The notes beneath the pieces were generated by a model that was not told the DNA's origin, made no database searches, and saw only the letters and a list, made by a program, of their open reading frames with translations. The translations under genes and the position numbers were made by a program. A stretch of 42,704 nucleotides of DNA, from positions 1 through 42,704 of the forward strand of contig CAYWVK010000001.1 of the NCBI GenBank assembly GCA_964461865.1, given 5' to 3'. The stretch is from CAYWVK01 sp964461865 (GTDB lineage: Bacteria > Patescibacteriota > Microgenomatia > Levybacterales > UBA12049). Below are positions 39,267-42,704 of the stretch, piece by piece (within the stretch, counting starts at the first letter, position 1; every line of letters starts with the position of its first letter).

Positions 39267-40722
39267 AAATATAAACCTTATCTATTACGATACTGGGCTT
39301 GTAATGTAAAAGTGGAAAAGGAAAGTTATTCATATAGGACATCATAATAATATATTTAGGTTTAACATTTTCAAGTGCTTCGGCAGTATTAATTAAACCA
39401 TCTTTATAGTTATTAATATGATAAGCAACTGTATATTTGCCCGGAGGAAGTTTGTTGGTTAATTTATAGAGTTGTGGATTGTTTCCCCAAATAAATATTG
39501 AATCTTCTTCTGTAGTGTTTTCATTAATATATTGGGCAATTTGATAATCAATAGGTGTTTTTTTATCGAAAAATCTTTGATATTCGGCAACACTTTTGTT
39601 ATTTGTTATAAAGTTAATGAAGTTAGCATAATATGGAGTTACTTTTGTGTAAATCCAAAAATATTCAAATGCAATTACTAGTAAGAATAATATAAATAGA
39701 ATATTAAGTTTTTTAAGTCTTTTTTCTTCAAAGATAAGACCGGCTAAAAGTGAAAAGCTTGGAAGTAAAACTAAAAGATAATGAGTATAGGGGCGTTGAG
39801 AAAACATCGCATTGAAAACCGAAAAACCAAGCCATATCCAAATCAAAATTGTTTGTGTAGTTAGTTTATGTCTTTTTAGATAAATAAAAGCAATAAAAAT
39901 AATTAATAAAATTAATTTTAATATCAAAAAGCCTTGTGGAATTATTAGTTTATTATGATAACCCACATAATTAATATTTGATAAAAAAGTTGCAGTTATA
40001 AAGTCTTGAAATGCTCCTTGTGTAAAAAAGAAAATAACAGTTGTTAGAATTGGAATTAAAAAACCGACAATAAGCCAACAGAGATCTTTTAATCCACTAG
40101 CGAGTTTTTTATAAAGTTTTCCGGAAAAATTATCGGGAGTTTTAATAATTATTAAAAATACAATAAGTGCAGCTAAATCAAATATAGCTATAATTTTAAA
40201 AAGAAAAGCAATTCCCAATACCAATCCGGACCAAAAAAACATTTTGTTTTCCCATTTTGCTTTAAAATGGTCAATTGCCAGATAAAATGCCGAAAGAATA
40301 AAAAACAACATAAAATTTTCGGCATTAGCAATATTACCCTCAATTATCGGAAGACCAAAAAATACCGTAAAAACAAAAGTAGAAACGTAAATTGCCACCC
40401 TTTTCTTAAATAATTTTTTAGCAAGGTAGAAAAAAGTTATTATTGCTAATATTCCAAAAATTATTGAAGCCAATCTTAGTAAAAATTGGTCTCCGTTAAA
40501 AATGCCATAAAAAACATATAAGAGAGGAGGTTTATTATCAAAAATTCCTTGATATAAAAGGCGACCTTTATTTATTCCCATTCCCAATGTTTGATAAACA
40601 CCCTCATCTCCGTACCAGTAAGGTTCAAAAAGAGAAGGGAGTCTTAAAAAGAAGAATAAAACAAGACTGCTTAAAAGAAACCAAAAGCTTTTGCTTTTTT
40701 CAATAACCCTTAAGGTTTTCAT
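39250..40722 (-). CDS. GT39-family (PMT/ArnT-like) membrane glycosyltransferase
   Basis: A 490-residue protein with about ten or more membrane segments. The first outer loop holds YWYGDEGVYQTLG (36-48), with the D39-E40 pair of PMT/ArnT enzymes, then NKGRLLYQGIFDNKPPLLY (51-69), the classical D-x-K-P-P element. The C-terminal region (about 390-490) is soluble and includes IFIWGNNPQLY. Such enzymes take a sugar from a polyprenyl phosphate and transfer it outside the membrane. In this operon the donor could be the lipid-linked pentose expected from the UbiA-type enzyme; this is inference. The start overlaps the GT2 stop by four bases. Confidence 0.85.
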   Translation of the reverse strand: MKTLRVIEKSKSFWFLLSSLVLFFFLRLPSLFEPYWYGDEGVYQTLGMGINKGRLLYQGIFDNKPPLLYVFYGIFNGDQFLLRLASIIFGILAIITFFYLAKKLFKKRVAIYVSTFVFTVFFGLPIIEGNIANAENFMLFFILSAFYLAIDHFKAKWENKMFFWSGLVLGIAFLFKIIAIFDLAALIVFLIIIKTPDNFSGKLYKKLASGLKDLCWLIVGFLIPILTTVIFFFTQGAFQDFITATFLSNINYVGYHNKLIIPQGFLILKLILLIIFIAFIYLKRHKLTTQTILIWIWLGFSVFNAMFSQRPYTHYLLVLLPSFSLLAGLIFEEKRLKKLNILFILFLLVIAFEYFWIYTKVTPYYANFINFITNNKSVAEYQRFFDKKTPIDYQIAQYINENTTEEDSIFIWGNNPQLYKLTNKLPPGKYTVAYHINNYKDGLINTAEALENVKPKYIIMMSYMNNFPFPLLHYKPSIVIDKVYIYERVL

Positions 40723-42215
40723 ATTTTTTCCGTTACTTTATATTCTAACCTTTTTCCGAGTAAAAGTTGAGTATGAGAAACAAGAGCCGGAAGAGATGAA
40801 AGGAAAAAGCCTACGATAGGAAGCAAAACAAACTCTATTGGAAACAAAGCTTGAGTCTTTTTACTGGGGCCTGGAAGATTTTTTGGCCTGTTTTTAATAT
40901 CAACAATAAGCATTGCTAAAAGAGAAATCATGCAGGATGTAAGAATAAATCCGGCAAGTTTAGGCAGGTTATAGCCAAGAGTTGTTCTTGAGAAAACAGG
41001 ATTAATTAATGGCATAATATTTGCTGCTATAGTTATTATAAACCAATTTGTTGGCCATAGAAAATGATCTCTTACAACAGGAAAAATCATCAAAGTTTTT
41101 CTGATAAATGGTACGTTTGGTACAGTAAGCCACCATTTAATAAATAAGTAGTCATCACTTGCTCCCCAAGCCCAGCGTTTTTCTTGCTCATATTTATTTT
41201 TTAAACTACTAATATATCCCGGAGATTGTGCAGCATCCATAGATGTTCTTAAAAATATTGGTTCAGCCCAAACATTGCCACTTTTTTTATAAAATGCCTT
41301 AAAGAAAATTCGATAATCTTCAGGAATTACATCCGTATCCCAAAATCCAATCTCTTTCATAAGCGTTAAGGAAGTTGAATAAGTAGCATTTGTAATTAGC
41401 CGGTTTTTATGAATTAAAACGGCGGTGTTCCAAAGGCTGCCAAAAAAAGACACAACTCTTGTAGGAGCGGGAACTTTCCAGATATTTGAATAATAAACTG
41501 TTGCCGATTGCCAAAATTTATTATGTCTTTTTTCATCAGATAAAAATTTATTTGAGAGATAAGCAAAGTATTGTTTATCAAAAATTGAATCAGCGTCAAC
41601 AGAGGATATTGTTGCAAAATCAGGATCAATAATTTTGCCATCCACTAATTTTTTATAAGCTAATTTTCCAGCATATGCTTCATTAGATGATTTTCCTTTA
41701 ACCTCGCCATCAATATCTGGATGATAAGCTGCAAAAATTCCGCCAAAAACATCTTTAAATTCATTAATTAATTCATTTGCTTTTTTCTTTGCATCTTTTT
41801 CTCGTTTTTCCATCGCTAAAACAACGAAGATCTTTTTAGCAGGAAAAGTTTGTTTAGCTAGGGAGTCAATGGTAATTTTTAATTTTTCTACTTTTTCTGT
41901 GTAGTTTGGAAGGATTGCAATGTGGCTCATTTTTTCATAATTTTTAAGTTCTTTTGCTTTTTTATTCCAATCAATTTTTTCTGCTTTATTTATTTTTCTT
42001 GAAGAAATATATGATGTTATGGCTAGGGAAAAAGATTTATAAAACCAGTAGATATCAAAAAATAAAATAAAATAAGCAAGTTGGTAGGGAATTAAAAAAG
42101 ATCCCCATACAGGAAATGTGATTAAAGACCAGGAAAAAAGTCCAGGTAAAATCTCCAAGGCTCTTCTGGTTTTAACGGGATAACGTGTAAAAATTTTATC
42201 TAAAAACTTTTGCAT
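40719..42215 (-). CDS. membrane-associated GT2-family glycosyltransferase
   Basis: A 498-residue protein: two N-terminal membrane segments (about 25-65), a cytoplasmic GT-A domain (about 95-360) and about four C-terminal membrane segments. Catalytic signs: ILPNYTEKVEKL near the start of the domain, HPDIDGEVKGKSSNEAYA (165-182), the D207-A-D209 metal site, IPEDYRIFFKA with the acid pair, and QEKRWAWG, the Q-x-x-R-W-like motif of processive GT2 enzymes. It probably builds a sugar chain or a polyprenyl-linked sugar using a nucleotide sugar. A weak Shine-Dalgarno (AAGGAAG) precedes the ATG. It opens the operon, 34 bases downstream of tatD. Confidence 0.85.
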   Translation of the reverse strand: MQKFLDKIFTRYPVKTRRALEILPGLFSWSLITFPVWGSFLIPYQLAYFILFFDIYWFYKSFSLAITSYISSRKINKAEKIDWNKKAKELKNYEKMSHIAILPNYTEKVEKLKITIDSLAKQTFPAKKIFVVLAMEKREKDAKKKANELINEFKDVFGGIFAAYHPDIDGEVKGKSSNEAYAGKLAYKKLVDGKIIDPDFATISSVDADSIFDKQYFAYLSNKFLSDEKRHNKFWQSATVYYSNIWKVPAPTRVVSFFGSLWNTAVLIHKNRLITNATYSTSLTLMKEIGFWDTDVIPEDYRIFFKAFYKKSGNVWAEPIFLRTSMDAAQSPGYISSLKNKYEQEKRWAWGASDDYLFIKWWLTVPNVPFIRKTLMIFPVVRDHFLWPTNWFIITIAANIMPLINPVFSRTTLGYNLPKLAGFILTSCMISLLAMLIVDIKNRPKNLPGPSKKTQALFPIEFVLLPIVGFFLSSLPALVSHTQLLLGKRLEYKVTEKI

Positions 42216-42249
42216 AAAATCTTCCTTGATAAAAAAATAAAATTAAGAA

Positions 42250-42704
42250 CTAGAAGTTAAAAACAGTATGAGCATTTTTAGTAGTTTTTTCAATAACTGT
42301 TTCTATTTTTTCTTTCTTAATTTTAGCAATGAATTCGGCCACAATTATAACATAAGAAGGCTCATTTCGACTACCCCTATGAGGAATGGGAGTTAGATAA
42401 GGAGCGTCAGTTTCCAATAAGATTCTATCCAGCGGGGCATATTTAACTAAATCAGAAAGTGGTGTGTTTTCACCTTTGGCAATTCCTTTGTAAGAAATAT
42501 TGCCATCAAAACCGATGAAAAAACCAAGCTCTAGCACTTTTTTTAAGAAATCAATATCTCCGGAAAAACAATGAAAAAGACCGGGGATGTTTTTTAATAA
42601 ATTTTTATTCGCAACTAAAATATTTAGAATTTCTTCTCCAGCTTGTCGATTATGGATTTGTAAAGGAAGGTCTAACTTATTTGCAATTTCTATTTGTTTT
42701 ATAA
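42250..42704 (-). CDS. tatD: TatD-family metal-dependent DNase, N-terminal part beyond window
   Basis: About 151 residues of the C-terminal part are visible; the frame stays open to the right edge, so the true start lies outside. A short start at 42537 would cut the domain and is not used. TIM-barrel metallo-hydrolase signs: the LPLQIHNRQAGEEIL segment with its metal-binding His, GLFHCFSG, and LLETDAPYLTP with the catalytic Asp, followed by RGSRNEPSYV. TatD enzymes are Mg2+-dependent 3'-5' exonucleases acting in DNA repair or decay. Full proteins have about 255-265 residues. The gene is in the same direction as, and close to, the polysaccharide operon. Confidence 0.92.
   Translation of the reverse strand, partial: IKQIEIANKLDLPLQIHNRQAGEEILNILVANKNLLKNIPGLFHCFSGDIDFLKKVLELGFFIGFDGNISYKGIAKGENTPLSDLVKYAPLDRILLETDAPYLTPIPHRGSRNEPSYVIIVAEFIAKIKKEKIETVIEKTTKNAHTVFNF

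Noticed and set aside
1..42704. CRISPR arrays, insertion sequences, prophage, rRNA or tRNA genes
   Set aside because: I saw no regular repeat-spacer pattern, transposase or phage protein, and no tRNA-like arm set or rRNA stretch. A tRNAscan or covariance search would be needed to exclude a missed tRNA.

Overview
The window looks like a chromosomal segment from a Candidate Phyla Radiation (Patescibacteria) bacterium, most probably of the Microgenomates (OP11) type. It is very AT-rich and almost fully coding. The standard code is used: TGA ends several genes inside ATGA/GTGA start-stop overlaps. The envelope genes are of single-membrane type (LCP ligase, MurJ, FemAB, WecA-like, decaprenyl-phosphate phosphoribosyltransferase-like), with no LPS genes. 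Many membrane-anchored proteins carry Thr/Pro stalks. The phylum assignment is inference from gene content and style; no rRNA is present. A run of exactly 100 N at 3118-3217 marks a scaffold gap.

Layout. 1-2833: a cut-off minus-strand ORF, a HAD-like phosphatase, an MFS efflux pump behind a structured leader, and a DUF1295 membrane protein. 2918-7005 (+): a DUF167 gene cut by the gap, an Nramp-like transporter, a CaCA cation exchanger, mscL, a 4-TM protein, a 30-residue membrane peptide and an excalibur-domain protein. 7007-8670: a beta-lactamase-fold serine hydrolase, an unlisted 28-residue basic peptide with a near-perfect Shine-Dalgarno, and a TspO protein. 8719-14231: a GT-C glycosyltransferase, a trehalose synthase/phosphorylase-like GT4, an anchored unknown, and a 5'-nucleotidase-family phosphoesterase. 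14233-20397: uvrD-femAB-perM-like genes on minus, tpiA-LCP on plus. 20394-28502 (-): a seven-gene cluster running pilN-pilO-small anchored protein-FN3/Ig stalk protein-FAD oxidoreductase-two large GT-C-like membrane proteins, one with the Chlor_Arch_YYY (DUF2298) signature. 28561-36930: rpsT, murJ, an orphan protein, lepA (EF4), a cohesin/PKD surface protein, groS-groL and a PEGA/SH3 protein. 36944-42215 (-): a five-gene surface-polysaccharide operon (GT2, GT39, small membrane protein, WecA/MraY-like, UbiA-type phosphoribosyltransferase), then a partial tatD.

Expression signals. Many starts lie directly behind sigma-70-like promoters (TTGACA-N17-TATAAT type) whose predicted +1 falls on or within a few bases of the start codon, so leaderless or near-leaderless mRNAs appear common. 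Strong Shine-Dalgarno sites were seen only at mscL and the 28-residue peptide. Two genes break the pattern with longer leaders: groS (an inverted repeat at +1, not CIRCE) and the MFS pump (about 70 nt, structured). Convergent genes are packed stop-to-stop, leaving no room for classical terminators.

Most of the content serves the cell surface: polyprenyl-linked sugar synthesis and transfer, pilus assembly, anchored stalk proteins and stress transport. I found no rRNA, tRNA, CRISPR array, transposase or phage gene.
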